From assembly GCA_018433925.1 (NCBI GenBank), contig JAHDQI010000069.1, positions 1 to 45,195 of the forward strand: 45,195 nt of DNA, read 5' to 3'. This document shows positions 14,638 through 24,740 of this stretch, one piece after another (the stretch's first letter is position 1; the number at the start of each line of letters is the position of its first letter). This DNA comes from Phycisphaerae bacterium. Lineage in GTDB: Bacteria > Planctomycetota > Phycisphaerae > Sedimentisphaerales > Anaerohalosphaeraceae. The notes under the pieces were generated by a model, which did not search any database, was not told the origin of the DNA, and saw only the letters and a list, made by a program, of their open reading frames with translations. The translations under genes were made by a program, and so were the position numbers.

Positions 14638-16212
14638 ATGAGGAACGATCATCACTTGATTGCACTGTTTTTAATATCATTGAATTGTCTGGGCCTGGCA
14701 CAAGACAAAAATGTCGAAAAATGGGGAGTTTATGAGCTGTCATTGCCTGGGCCCACGGGGGGGAATCCATTTGTCGGCATTGAATTCAGCGCTGTTTTCA
14801 AACAGGGCAACCAAACCTTTGAACCGGAAGGTTTTTATGATGGCAACGGAGCATTTAAAATCCGTTTTATGCCGAATGCCGAAGGTCTCTGGACCTATCA
14901 GACAAAAAGCAACTATGATGCCTTAGACAATAAACAGGGACAGTTTATCTGTGTCCCCCCTTCATCGGGAATTCATGGCCCGGTGCGGGTGAGAAATCAG
15001 TATCATTTTGAATATGCAGACGGAACACCGTTTTTCCCTTTTGGCACAACCATTTATGAGTGGCCATTTCAATCGGATACAATGCAGGAGCAGACCATTG
15101 AAACATTGAAAACGTCACCCTTTAACAAAGTTCGTTTTTTAGTAATCCCTCCCTGGCAGGAATATTATATTGAAGGGTCGAAGGTGCTGACTTGCTTTCC
15201 GTTTGAGGGCAATTCAAAGGAGAACTGGAACTTTTCCCGATTTAATCCGGAATTTTTCCGGCGACTGGAAAGGTGTATCCTGGAGTTAAAAAAGATCGGG
15301 ATACAGGCAGAACTCATCCTGTTCAGGCCCTATGATAACGGGAAATGGGGTTTCGACACAATGGATAGGGCGACGAATGACCGCCTTCTCCATTATGTTA
15401 TTGCTCGTTTTGCGGCTTATCATAATGTGTGGTGGAGTCTTGCCAACGAAAACAGCTATATCGAACACCTGACGGATGAGGACTGGGACCATTATTTCCA
15501 GGTGGTGCAACGCTGCGATCCTTATCACCGCTTACGTTCTATCCACAATGCGGATCGGATTTATGATCATACAAAGCCCTGGGTGACACATGTCAGCCTG
15601 CAATATTACATGGCGGTCCGTTTTTTCGGGGTCTCTCCTTTGTTGCGGGACATTTATAAAAAACCGATCATTCACGATGAGATTAATTATGAGGGCAATC
15701 GGGATCGACGCTGGGGACAGCTCTCGGGCGAAGAAATGGTGTATCGGTTTTGGATCGCATATATCGGAGGCGCATACGCAACCCACGGAGAAACGATTCA
15801 ACGGCCGAACAATCCCGACTGGATATCTGTTGGTGGCGACCTGCGGGGGAAAAGTCCGGAACGAATCGCATTTCTGAGAAAGATTGTAGAGCAGGGACCG
15901 GCCCGGGGACTCGATCCAATCGATCAATATTATGAAACAAATATGGCCGGACAATCAGGTCAGTATTATTTAATTTATTTCGGCAAAGAATCTGTGAAGG
16001 AGTGGGCCTTTAAGCTTCCCCAGAAGGGACTTGAGCCAGATATGCGATTTCGCGCAGACGTAATCGATACCTGGAATATGACAATTACACCCGTTGAACA
16101 AGTATTTGAAATCGAAAAATTGAATCCTTATACCTATATTGACAGAAAGCAATCAAAAATTAACCTGCCGGGTAAACCCTACATGGCTCTGAGAATCCAG
16201 CGACTTCAATAA
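14638..16212 (+). CDS. DUF5060/DUF5605 glycoside-hydrolase-like protein (apiosidase-like TIM barrel)
   Basis: A 524-residue secreted protein (signal peptide to about residue 21, GLAQ). It has three parts: an N-terminal DUF5060 beta-sandwich (about 28-105, KWGVYELSLPGP, GFYDGNG, GLWTYQT), a TIM barrel of the DUF4038/GH140-like type (about 120-425), and a C-terminal DUF5605 beta domain (about 435-520). Candidate catalytic acids sit where clan A enzymes carry them: Glu271 in SLANENSY after strand 4 and Glu348 in IIHDEINYEG after strand 7. The related DUF4038 family GH140 cleaves apiose-galacturonic acid linkages in RG-II, so apiosidase is one possibility, but this subgroup has no known activity that I can name. 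It heads the rightward operon; the next gene starts 47 bp later. Confidence 0.8.
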   Translation: MRNDHHLIALFLISLNCLGLAQDKNVEKWGVYELSLPGPTGGNPFVGIEFSAVFKQGNQTFEPEGFYDGNGAFKIRFMPNAEGLWTYQTKSNYDALDNKQGQFICVPPSSGIHGPVRVRNQYHFEYADGTPFFPFGTTIYEWPFQSDTMQEQTIETLKTSPFNKVRFLVIPPWQEYYIEGSKVLTCFPFEGNSKENWNFSRFNPEFFRRLERCILELKKIGIQAELILFRPYDNGKWGFDTMDRATNDRLLHYVIARFAAYHNVWWSLANENSYIEHLTDEDWDHYFQVVQRCDPYHRLRSIHNADRIYDHTKPWVTHVSLQYYMAVRFFGVSPLLRDIYKKPIIHDEINYEGNRDRRWGQLSGEEMVYRFWIAYIGGAYATHGETIQRPNNPDWISVGGDLRGKSPERIAFLRKIVEQGPARGLDPIDQYYETNMAGQSGQYYLIYFGKESVKEWAFKLPQKGLEPDMRFRADVIDTWNMTITPVEQVFEIEKLNPYTYIDRKQSKINLPGKPYMALRIQRLQ

Positions 16213-16259
16213 CGATAAGACTCAGGGCCGGTTAGACAGAAAGGATTGTCGATATCATA

Positions 16260-19200
16260 ATGAAAGACAAACTGCTTGTTTGGATATTCTTCCCTGTATT
16301 TCTTTCGGCTTCTGTTCTTTGGGCATCCGTCGGCGATGAAGATGAACCTGTTCGCTTCGTGGGAGAGGCGAAGGTCTCTAACAGTGATTACGAAAACGGG
16401 TATCATGATGGACAGATGCCGGTGGCAATCGGCGTGCAGAATTATCAGATTATGCGTGCCAACCGTACTCATCCGGAGTGGTCCGACGGCCTGGGATGGA
16501 CGTATAATCATGCCCCGATGCTGGCTTATGCAAACGGGCAGTTCTATTGTCAATATTTGAATAATCCTACCGGGGAGCATATCCCTCCGGGCATGACAAT
16601 GCTGACACGTTCTTCCGACGGCAAGCACTGGACCAAGCCGCAGGTACTGTTTCCTGTTTATTTCACATCGGATCCTGAGGATGCAACCAAAATAACATTT
16701 CAGTTTATGCATCAGCGAATGGGCTTTTATGTGGCTCCGAACGGACGTTTTTTAACAATGGCCTTCTATGGTTCGCCTTATGGCGACGGTGTCGGCCGGG
16801 TTGTCCGGGAAATATATCCGGATGATTCCCTCGGACCGGTTTATTTTATCCGTGTTAATGATAATTGGACCGGTGAGGTTAACTATCCGCTTTATACCGC
16901 TTCGAGTGATGCTGGATTTATAGAGGCCTGTAAATCCTTTCTGAATGACAAAATTCGAAGAATTCAATGGTGGGAAGAGGACCACGAAGCCAAGGACCGA
17001 GATGAGTTTTATCGAGTCACATGGGGCGGTCAAACGGGGCGAAGCAAACCGGCCAAAGCGTTTTGTTTTTATACGCGCCCGGATGGAGCCGTGGTAGGTT
17101 TTTTCAAGAGTCGGTGGACGTCGATGACACGAGACCAGGGCCAAACCTGGTCACCATTGGTCCGCTGCGAAACGCTGACTTACGGAGGAGCAAAGATATG
17201 GGCACAAAAACTGGATAACGGCCAATATGCACTGGTCTATAATCCGACTGACAGCATGGCTCGCCATCCATTGTGTATTACCCTCAGCGACGATGGTATT
17301 TATTACGATCATCTTCTTAATATTCACAGTGAAGTGCCTGTCAAGCGGTTCTGGGGACGTGAAAAACGTCCCGGGGCGCAGTATGTTCGGGGCATCGTCG
17401 AGGGCAACGGCAATCCTCCCGGTGATGATCTATGGGTTGTTTATTCTTCCAATAAAGAAGATATCTGGATTTCCCGTGTGCCGATTCCGGTCCAAAGGGA
17501 GGTCCGAGGGCCTGTTCATGACGATTTCAACCAAATGGAAACCGGAGGGGTCATTGACGGGTGGAATATTTATTCACCGAAATGGTGCCCCATCGAAGTC
17601 GTGGACTTTCCGAGTGCAACTGAAAAAAGCATGTGCCTGAAAGATGCCGACGCCTGTGACTATGCGAAAGCCGTCCGAGTGTTTCAAAAATCTTCTGCTT
17701 TATCGCTTTCATTCGAACTGTATATTGAATCATCTGAACAGATTCTGGATATTGAAATTGTGTCGGCCAAAGGCGGCCGTTTGATTCAAACCCGAATCAA
17801 TCAAGACCGTCAATGGTTGGTCAAAAACGGAAATCAGGCCTATCAACCCGAAATGAGATTGAATGCCGGGCAATGGTATTCAATAAATTTTCGGGCGGAT
17901 GCATCGAAACAGCAATTTTCCGTTCAGTTGGATGGGAATTCAATTGTCAAAGACGCCTCTTTTACATCCCTCGAAGGGCTTCCGGAAAGAATTATCTTCA
18001 GGACAGGCCACTATCGGCTGACGGAGGATGTTCAGAAATATAAAAGCGGCAGTGCGACGGTAAGAGGTACAGATGAACCGGGAGCAGATGAGCCGGTTCC
18101 GGCAGCCGTGTATTATATTAAAAATTTCCAGGCAGTCGGCTCAGCGGCGTCCTTGTTACAGCCTGAGACATTCCGGAGTTATGTAGATTATTTTAACGCC
18201 ATGGAGGAGGAAAATATTGTCAACGAAATTTCAAATGCCGAATCCTGGGATTGGATGAAAGACCATATCCCTTTTTTTGAATGCCCTGACAAGACCATTG
18301 AGCAAATTTACTATTATCGTTGGTGGACCTTTCGTAAGCATTTGAAAAAGACACCGGATGGCTACGTCTTTACTGAATTTCTTGACAAGGTAGGCCACAG
18401 CGGAAAATACAATACGATTAGCTGTGCCATCGGCCATCACGTCAGCGAAGGCACCTGGCTGCGGGACCCTCGGTATATCGATCAGTACGCCCGTTTCTGG
18501 TACACCGGCAATAACGGCGGCCTGCAACCGCATCTGCACAAATACAGCAACTGGGCTGCGGCAGCATTGTATCGCCGATTCCTGGTCAATCGGGACAAAC
18601 TGTTTTTGATTGGTTTGCTGGATGCTTTGGTACGGGACTATGAGACCTGGGTAGAGAACAAAGGTTTAGAAAACGGCCTTTTCTGGCAATACGATGTCCG
18701 GGATGCAATGGAGGAATCCATCAGCGGCGGCCGAAAAGTGAAAAACATTCGCCCCCCACTGAACTGTTATATGTACGCCAATGCCGCGGCCATAGCGAAA
18801 ATCGCCGAGATGGCCGGCGACCCGAAGTTGACCCAAGAGTATACGCAAAAGGCAGCCAATCTAAAATCATTGGTTCAGGAACTGCTGTGGGATGACAGCG
18901 CCTCATTTTTCGTTGTGCGCCGCCCGGATGGAACCTTTGCCAATGTTCGTGAGGAAATCGGCTTTATCCCCTGGTATTTTAATTTACCGGACAGGGGTTT
19001 TGAAAAGGCATGGCAGCAGTTGACGGACCCCCAGGGATTCAAGGCTCCCATGGGAATCACGACCGCTGAACGTCGTCATCCGGAGTTCCGCAGTCACGGG
19101 ATTGGGACTTGCGAATGGGACGGGGCTGTATGGCCGTTTGCCACCAGCCAAACCCTCACCGCGATGGCAAATCTGTTGCGGCATTATGATCAGGCCTATG

Positions 19201-19613
19201 TAACCAACGAAGATTATTTTGAGGCATTACAGACGTATGCCCGCTCCCATCAATATAATAACAAACCCTATATCGGAGAATATCTTGATGAAATTAACGG
19301 GACATGGTTAACACCGGATTCGGACCGAAGCCGATATTATAATCATTCGACTTTTTGTGATCTCGTAATTACCGGCCTGGCCGGCCTGGTGCCCCGGGCA
19401 GATGATATTGTAGAGATCAAACCGCTGCTGCCGAGTGAAACATGGGATTGGTTCTGCCTGGACGGGGTTTCGTATCATGGGAAAATGCTTACGATTTTAT
19501 GGGATCGAACGGGCGAAAAATATAAAAAGGGGAAGGGGTTGCGTATTTTTTCTGAGGGCAGGGAAATCGGACAGGCCGACAAGCTGACACCCCTGACTGC
19601 GAAACTTCAGTAA
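16260..19613 (+). CDS. Sialidase-like beta-propeller fused to (alpha/alpha)6 hydrolase; GH143-GH142-like bifunctional enzyme
   Basis: A 1117-residue secreted protein with a signal peptide to about residue 22. Residues 30-410 look like a five- or six-bladed propeller with Asp boxes SSDGKHW (118-124) and TRDQGQTW (290-297). Residues about 420-625 form a jelly-roll/LamG-like module (starting HDDFNQMETGG). Residues about 640-1110 form an (alpha/alpha)6 domain of the MGH1/GH63-like type (GTCEWDGAVWPFATSQTL at 949-966). The order propeller, beta-sandwich, (alpha/alpha)6 and the length match, as I recall it, Bacteroides BT1020, whose GH143 and GH142 modules cleave DHA and beta-L-arabinofuranose from RG-II chain D. 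That specific assignment is inference. The alternative is an unassigned BNR-repeat protein with an MGH1-like glycosidase. The GH78 gene follows closely. Confidence 0.75.
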   Translation: MKDKLLVWIFFPVFLSASVLWASVGDEDEPVRFVGEAKVSNSDYENGYHDGQMPVAIGVQNYQIMRANRTHPEWSDGLGWTYNHAPMLAYANGQFYCQYLNNPTGEHIPPGMTMLTRSSDGKHWTKPQVLFPVYFTSDPEDATKITFQFMHQRMGFYVAPNGRFLTMAFYGSPYGDGVGRVVREIYPDDSLGPVYFIRVNDNWTGEVNYPLYTASSDAGFIEACKSFLNDKIRRIQWWEEDHEAKDRDEFYRVTWGGQTGRSKPAKAFCFYTRPDGAVVGFFKSRWTSMTRDQGQTWSPLVRCETLTYGGAKIWAQKLDNGQYALVYNPTDSMARHPLCITLSDDGIYYDHLLNIHSEVPVKRFWGREKRPGAQYVRGIVEGNGNPPGDDLWVVYSSNKEDIWISRVPIPVQREVRGPVHDDFNQMETGGVIDGWNIYSPKWCPIEVVDFPSATEKSMCLKDADACDYAKAVRVFQKSSALSLSFELYIESSEQILDIEIVSAKGGRLIQTRINQDRQWLVKNGNQAYQPEMRLNAGQWYSINFRADASKQQFSVQLDGNSIVKDASFTSLEGLPERIIFRTGHYRLTEDVQKYKSGSATVRGTDEPGADEPVPAAVYYIKNFQAVGSAASLLQPETFRSYVDYFNAMEEENIVNEISNAESWDWMKDHIPFFECPDKTIEQIYYYRWWTFRKHLKKTPDGYVFTEFLDKVGHSGKYNTISCAIGHHVSEGTWLRDPRYIDQYARFWYTGNNGGLQPHLHKYSNWAAAALYRRFLVNRDKLFLIGLLDALVRDYETWVENKGLENGLFWQYDVRDAMEESISGGRKVKNIRPPLNCYMYANAAAIAKIAEMAGDPKLTQEYTQKAANLKSLVQELLWDDSASFFVVRRPDGTFANVREEIGFIPWYFNLPDRGFEKAWQQLTDPQGFKAPMGITTAERRHPEFRSHGIGTCEWDGAVWPFATSQTLTAMANLLRHYDQAYVTNEDYFEALQTYARSHQYNNKPYIGEYLDEINGTWLTPDSDRSRYYNHSTFCDLVITGLAGLVPRADDIVEIKPLLPSETWDWFCLDGVSYHGKMLTILWDRTGEKYKKGKGLRIFSEGREIGQADKLTPLTAKLQ

Positions 19614-19654
19614 ACAAAATGAAAAAACCAAAAAACCGTGGAAGGAATAGTAAA

Positions 19655-22600
19655 GTGAAACGTTTTTTATTTTTAATTGGATTCAGTGTTGTTTTTACCT
19701 GTGCCGGCTGCCAGTTCTTTTCTAATTCTGCCGGCTCGAAACCCACTCCGGCATTACTTCGCTGTGAATACCGGGTAAATCCGATGGGGATTGATGTGCT
19801 GTCCCCTCGTTTAAGCTGGCAGATTCTCTCTGATCAGCGAAGCCAAAAACAAACGGCATATCAGGTATATGTTGCGTCGAATGAGAATCTTCTCAGGAAC
19901 AATCAGCCTGACATGTGGGATTCCGGAAAAGTTCAAAGTGATAACACAACCGCAATTGTCTACGCCGGAAAAAGTCTAAGATCCGATCATGTTTATTTCT
20001 GGAAGGTTCGAGTTTGGGACACAAGCGGCGCTTCTTCCTGTTGGAGCCGACCGGCTCAATGGTCAATGGGACTGCTCGATCCCGATGACTGGCAAGCCGA
20101 ATGGATTGGATATGACATTGAGGAAAAGCCTGTTCCGGCACCGAAAATTCTGAGTCATGCAAACTGGATATGGTCAGACTCAAATGCAAATGACAAGGCC
20201 CGGCCGGGCTCCTGTTATTTTAGAAAGTCTTTCCATCTGCCCGAAGATTGGGTCATCAAAAAAGCAGATTGTTTTTACACAGCGGATGATTTTGTTCAGT
20301 TACATGTCAACGAAAATCTGCTCAGAAGATTTCGCAACAAGAAAGTCATTTATGAAGTCTCACTGATCGATACCCTCAGACCCGGACAAAATACGCTGGC
20401 ATTTTTAGCTTCCAACGAGGGGGACAAGGATTCTCCGGCTGGTTTTCTCGCGGCGGTCAGGATCGAATCAATGGATGGTCGAATCTTGGAATTTTCATCA
20501 GATAACAATTGGCTGATGAACTCGCACGAAGAGTCCGGGTGGATGACGGATAACCATGACGACTCTGACTGGTCAAAGGCAAAGGTGATCGGCCCGCTCG
20601 GGACTGCTCCGTGGCAGGAAACAAAACCGATAAAGCGATTGCTTCCTCCGGCCCGTTATTTCCGCAGGGATTTCAAGACAAGGAATAAACAAATTGAACG
20701 TGCCTGCCTTTACGTTACCGCATTGGGAATTTACCAGTGTTTCATCAATGGGCAGCGAGTCACGGAGGATTATCTGTCCCCGGGATGGACGGATTATCGA
20801 AAGAGGGTTTACTTTCGAACGTATGAGGTGACCGATCAACTTCAAAGCGGCAATAATGCAGTTGGCGGGATTTTGGCGGACGGCTGGTATGCCGGCTATG
20901 TCGGCGGCGGATTGCGCAGAAACCATTACGGCCGCAAAACTCGTCTTTTATTACAGTTAAATATTGAATACGAAGACGGCACGAAACAGGTCATTGCAAC
21001 AGGAAAAGGGTGGAAAGCGTCGACAGGCCCGATTCTCTATGCAGATTTACTTCAGGGCGAGGGGTACGATGCGCGTCTGGAAATGCCGGGTTGGAATAGG
21101 CCGGGCTTTGACGATTCCACATGGCGGCCCGTTCTTGTCGGCGACACGGAGGTTAATCCCGCGGTACAGGCCGCTGTGACTGAACCGGTCACTGTTTTTT
21201 CAACCATCCAACCTGTTTCTGTTTCCGAACCTGTACGCGGCAAATACGTCTATGACATGGGGCAGAACTTTGCCGGGGTCGTTCGTCTTCAGCTTCGGGG
21301 CCGGGAAGGCCAACGCATACAAGTACGTCATGCCGAGCGGCTGAATCCGGACGGCACCATTTATACAACGAATCTGCGAACGGCCTCCGCTACCGATGTT
21401 TATATCTGTAAGGGAAGCGGAAAAACGGAAGTCTGGCAGCCGCATTTCACACAGCATGGATTCCAATATGTCGAAATTACCGGGTTGGATAAAAAACCGG
21501 ACCTGGACACGGTTACCGGATTGGCCCTGGCCAGTGACACCCCTGTCGCCGGCCGTTTCAAGTGTTCAGACCCGATGGTCAACCAACTCTATTCCAATAT
21601 TGTCTGGACACAGCGAATGAATTTTATTGATATTCCAACTGACTGCCCGCAACGAGATGAGCGTTATGGCTGGACGGGAGATGCGCAAGTTTATATTAAT
21701 ACGGCTTGTTACAACAATGATGTGCAGTCTTTTTTCACAAAATGGCTGATCGATCTGGCTGATGCGCAGCGTGATGACGGCCAATTTCCCCGTTATGCAC
21801 CGCTGAAGGTCAATCCCACGGATGGCGGGCCGGCCTGGGCCGATGCCGGTGTTATTTGCCCATGGACAATATATCAGATGTACGGCGACATACGCATTCT
21901 TCGAACGCATTATGACGCCATGAAAAGATTTATTGAGTTCAATCGAAAACGCTATACGAGCCGGCTTTTACCACCGGATAAATTTCATTGTTTTGGCGAC
22001 TGGCTGAATATCAACGATGAAACCCCGCACGATGTTATCTATCTGGCATATTTTGCACACAGTACAAATCTTTTCGCCGAAATTGCTGAAGTCCTGGGCA
22101 AAACAGAAGATGCCGGGTTTTATCGCGCCTTATTCGAACAACTCAAGGCCTCTTTCAGAAAAACCTATATAGAACCCGATGGTAAAATCAAAGGCGACTC
22201 ACAGACAGCCTATGTATTAGCCATCGCCTACGACCTGTTGGACGAAGCACAGAAGAAGCTGGCAGCGGATCATCTGGCCCGGCGAATCAATGAGTGCGAC
22301 GGACACCTGTCCACCGGCTTTGTCGGAACAAAGGATCTGATGCTGGCATTGGCGAAGGTCGGGAGAAATGATATGGCTTACCAACTTCTTCATAAGGAAA
22401 CCTACCCCTCCTGGGGATTTACAATTAAAAATGGCGCCACTTCCATCTGGGAACGATGGTACGGTTGGACACCGGAGGACGGTTTTGCGGATCCCGGAAT
22501 GAACTCCTTTTCACACTATTCTTTTGGAGCCGTGGGTCAGTGGATGTTTGAGAACATCGGAGGCATCAAAACAGAGGACCCCGGCTTTAAACGAATTATT

Positions 22601-22897
22601 ATTCATCCTCAGCCGGGGGGCAAACTGTCGTGGGCAAAGACATCCTATCATTCCATTCAGGGATTGATTGAGTCGAATTGGGAAATCAAGAGCGGACGTT
22701 TTAAATTGGAGGTGACAATCCCCCCAAATACAACAGCCGCTGTCTTTATTCCATCCCTAAATGCTGATCAGATTTTAGAGTCTGGAATCATGGCTCACAA
22801 TGCAGATCATGTTAGATTGTCCAGACAAGAGGGCGAATGCACGGTTTACCATGTGGGATCAGGACAGTACACGTTTAATGCACCGTGGGAACAATAA
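19655..22897 (+). CDS. GH78 alpha-L-rhamnosidase, predicted lipoprotein
   Basis: A GH78 enzyme of about 1080 residues. I choose the GTG at 19655 because GGAAGGA lies 8 nt upstream and the protein then begins with a compact lipoprotein signal (VKRFLFLIGFSVV, then lipobox TCAGC, Cys19). An ATG at 19619 is in frame but has no ribosome-binding site. The catalytic motif TDCPQRDERYGWTGD supplies Asp663, Glu669 (general acid), Trp673 and Asp676. TSIWERW and MNSFSHYSFGAVG near the C-terminus complete the active site. Compared with the first GH78 protein it carries an extra N-terminal module of about 150 residues (roughly 165-320, starting HANWIWSD), a second jelly-roll-like domain that may bind the glycan. 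It lies 41 bp after the propeller fusion gene, so the two probably act on the same polymer. Confidence 0.93.
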   Translation: MKRFLFLIGFSVVFTCAGCQFFSNSAGSKPTPALLRCEYRVNPMGIDVLSPRLSWQILSDQRSQKQTAYQVYVASNENLLRNNQPDMWDSGKVQSDNTTAIVYAGKSLRSDHVYFWKVRVWDTSGASSCWSRPAQWSMGLLDPDDWQAEWIGYDIEEKPVPAPKILSHANWIWSDSNANDKARPGSCYFRKSFHLPEDWVIKKADCFYTADDFVQLHVNENLLRRFRNKKVIYEVSLIDTLRPGQNTLAFLASNEGDKDSPAGFLAAVRIESMDGRILEFSSDNNWLMNSHEESGWMTDNHDDSDWSKAKVIGPLGTAPWQETKPIKRLLPPARYFRRDFKTRNKQIERACLYVTALGIYQCFINGQRVTEDYLSPGWTDYRKRVYFRTYEVTDQLQSGNNAVGGILADGWYAGYVGGGLRRNHYGRKTRLLLQLNIEYEDGTKQVIATGKGWKASTGPILYADLLQGEGYDARLEMPGWNRPGFDDSTWRPVLVGDTEVNPAVQAAVTEPVTVFSTIQPVSVSEPVRGKYVYDMGQNFAGVVRLQLRGREGQRIQVRHAERLNPDGTIYTTNLRTASATDVYICKGSGKTEVWQPHFTQHGFQYVEITGLDKKPDLDTVTGLALASDTPVAGRFKCSDPMVNQLYSNIVWTQRMNFIDIPTDCPQRDERYGWTGDAQVYINTACYNNDVQSFFTKWLIDLADAQRDDGQFPRYAPLKVNPTDGGPAWADAGVICPWTIYQMYGDIRILRTHYDAMKRFIEFNRKRYTSRLLPPDKFHCFGDWLNINDETPHDVIYLAYFAHSTNLFAEIAEVLGKTEDAGFYRALFEQLKASFRKTYIEPDGKIKGDSQTAYVLAIAYDLLDEAQKKLAADHLARRINECDGHLSTGFVGTKDLMLALAKVGRNDMAYQLLHKETYPSWGFTIKNGATSIWERWYGWTPEDGFADPGMNSFSHYSFGAVGQWMFENIGGIKTEDPGFKRIIIHPQPGGKLSWAKTSYHSIQGLIESNWEIKSGRFKLEVTIPPNTTAAVFIPSLNADQILESGIMAHNADHVRLSRQEGECTVYHVGSGQYTFNAPWEQ

Positions 22898-23031
22898 ATA
22901 TTGCAAAGAACATTTTATTACAGGGAATTTCCAAACCGGTCCTGCTTAATGCACAACGAACCGAAAATAAAACGAATCGAACAGTTTCTCGAAAATCATG
23001 ATGTCCGCTGTTTTTAAATACCGGAGCGTTC

Positions 23032-24615
23032 ATGCAGAAACAATTTTCGAGTTTTGACTGGTTTATTCTGATCGTTTACTTTTTGAGTACGATGAGTATC
23101 GGCTTTTATTTTTATCGAAAAAGTCGATCACGGGAGGGTTTCACGGCCGCCGGCCGGGCGCTGCCCGGTTGGGCGTGTGGGCTGTCTATTTTTGCAACCT
23201 ATCTCAGCAGTATCAGTTTTTTGGCTTTACCCGGGAAATCCTACGCCGCCAACTGGAATCCTTTTGTTTTCAGCCTTTCTTTACCGATCGCAACATGGAT
23301 TGCGGTTCGTTTTTTTCTGCCTTATTATCGACAAACAGGAGAGATTTCCGCTTATGCACACCTGGAACATCGATTTGGCAGCTGGGCAAGAATGTATGCC
23401 AGCTTTTTCTATATTTTGACTCAGTTGGCCCGGATTGGTGTTGTAATGTACCTGATGGCATTGCCGCTGAGCATTTTGGTTGGCTGTGATATTCGGATTC
23501 TTATTATCATTACGGGAATCTCGGTAACGGTTTATTCATTTGTCGGGGGAATTGTCGCAGTGATATGGACGGATGCATTACAGGCTGTCATATTAATGGT
23601 TGGAGCGGTTGTCTGTGCTTCGCTGATATTGTTTAATATGCCGCAAGGACCTCAACAGGTATTTCAAATTGCCGCGGCTGATCAGAAATTCAGTCTGGGT
23701 AGCTTTGGAGGTTCTTTCACGGAATCAACATTTTGGGTTGTCCTCGCTTATGGAATTATCATCAACCTGCAGAATTTCGGGATTGACCAGAGTTATATCC
23801 AGCGATATATCTCTTCTAAAAATGATATCGAAGCACGCAAAAGTGTCTGGCTGGGCGGGCTTCTCTATCTGCCGGTCTCGGCGGTCTTTTTTTTCATCGG
23901 GACAGGATTATTTGCCTATTATCAAGTTCATACGGAGGATTTGTCACGCATCCGTCAATACGTAGCTGAACAACAATTGCTTCAGGAGGGAATCGACACC
24001 GGACATAAAGAATATACCTCAAGGATCCTTGAACGAACGTCTTTGATGACGGACAAAGACATTGGCGATAAAGTGTTTCCTTATTTTATAGGCCGGATGC
24101 TTCCAAGTGGAGTCCGGGGATTATTGGTGGCTGCGATTTTTGCGGCTGCGATGAGTACCATTTCAACCAGTTTAAACTCCTCAGCGACACTGATTGCAAC
24201 AGACTGGTATCAACGGTACATAAAACCTGATGTCTGCGAAAAACATTTTATGCTCGTTCTGTATATTTCTACTGTAATCTGGGGAGTTTTAGGAACAGGA
24301 CTTGCCCTGTTGCTGATGAATGTGACTAGCGCATTGGATACATGGTGGATTCTGTCGGGAATACTGGGCGGCGGGATGCTCGGATTGTTTTTATTGGGAT
24401 TTATCAGCCGAGCCAATAGTCCAGTTGCCGCTGCGGCAGTATTCTTAGGCCTGCTGGTTATCGCATGGATGACACTATCTGCCCGAGTTCAAAGCTGGCC
24501 GGAACATTTACAAAGTCATTTACATGCTTTTCTTATTCCGGTGGCAGGGACTTTGACGATTTTATTAACAGGATTACTCTTGCAGTTCCTTCTCAGATCA
24601 AAAAAAACAGAATAA
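23032..24615 (+). CDS. SSS-family sodium:solute symporter
   Basis: A 527-residue integral membrane protein with about 13-14 hydrophobic helices and SSS/SGLT hallmarks: FTAAGRALPGWACGLSIFAT and YLSSISFLALPGKSYA near the N-terminus, GGIVAVIWTDALQA in the middle, and AAAMSTISTSLNSSATL, the conserved Na+-site region, near residue 385. It imports a sugar or sugar acid using the sodium gradient. CGGAG lies 6 nt before the ATG. It is flanked by two GH78 genes in the same orientation (134 bp and 125 bp gaps), so a rhamnose-containing or other sugar product of these enzymes is a plausible substrate. It is a divergent paralogue of the SSS symporter at 36698-38242. Confidence 0.93.
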   Translation: MQKQFSSFDWFILIVYFLSTMSIGFYFYRKSRSREGFTAAGRALPGWACGLSIFATYLSSISFLALPGKSYAANWNPFVFSLSLPIATWIAVRFFLPYYRQTGEISAYAHLEHRFGSWARMYASFFYILTQLARIGVVMYLMALPLSILVGCDIRILIIITGISVTVYSFVGGIVAVIWTDALQAVILMVGAVVCASLILFNMPQGPQQVFQIAAADQKFSLGSFGGSFTESTFWVVLAYGIIINLQNFGIDQSYIQRYISSKNDIEARKSVWLGGLLYLPVSAVFFFIGTGLFAYYQVHTEDLSRIRQYVAEQQLLQEGIDTGHKEYTSRILERTSLMTDKDIGDKVFPYFIGRMLPSGVRGLLVAAIFAAAMSTISTSLNSSATLIATDWYQRYIKPDVCEKHFMLVLYISTVIWGVLGTGLALLLMNVTSALDTWWILSGILGGGMLGLFLLGFISRANSPVAAAAVFLGLLVIAWMTLSARVQSWPEHLQSHLHAFLIPVAGTLTILLTGLLLQFLLRSKKTE

Positions 24616-24740
24616 CGGAATAATAACAGATTCGGTATACGGCCTGCACAGTCGCGAAAATGATTCTTGGCTCTTTTTACAACAATGCTTTTATCGCAGA
24701 GATTACAATGTGGCTTGGCAAACTCAATTGGAGCAGAACA

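Noticed and set aside
16260-19613. Plain sialidase annotation
   Set aside because: Asp boxes show the propeller fold, but no sialidase Arg triad is obvious and the enzyme carries an additional (alpha/alpha)6 hydrolase; the GH143-GH142-like layout fits better.
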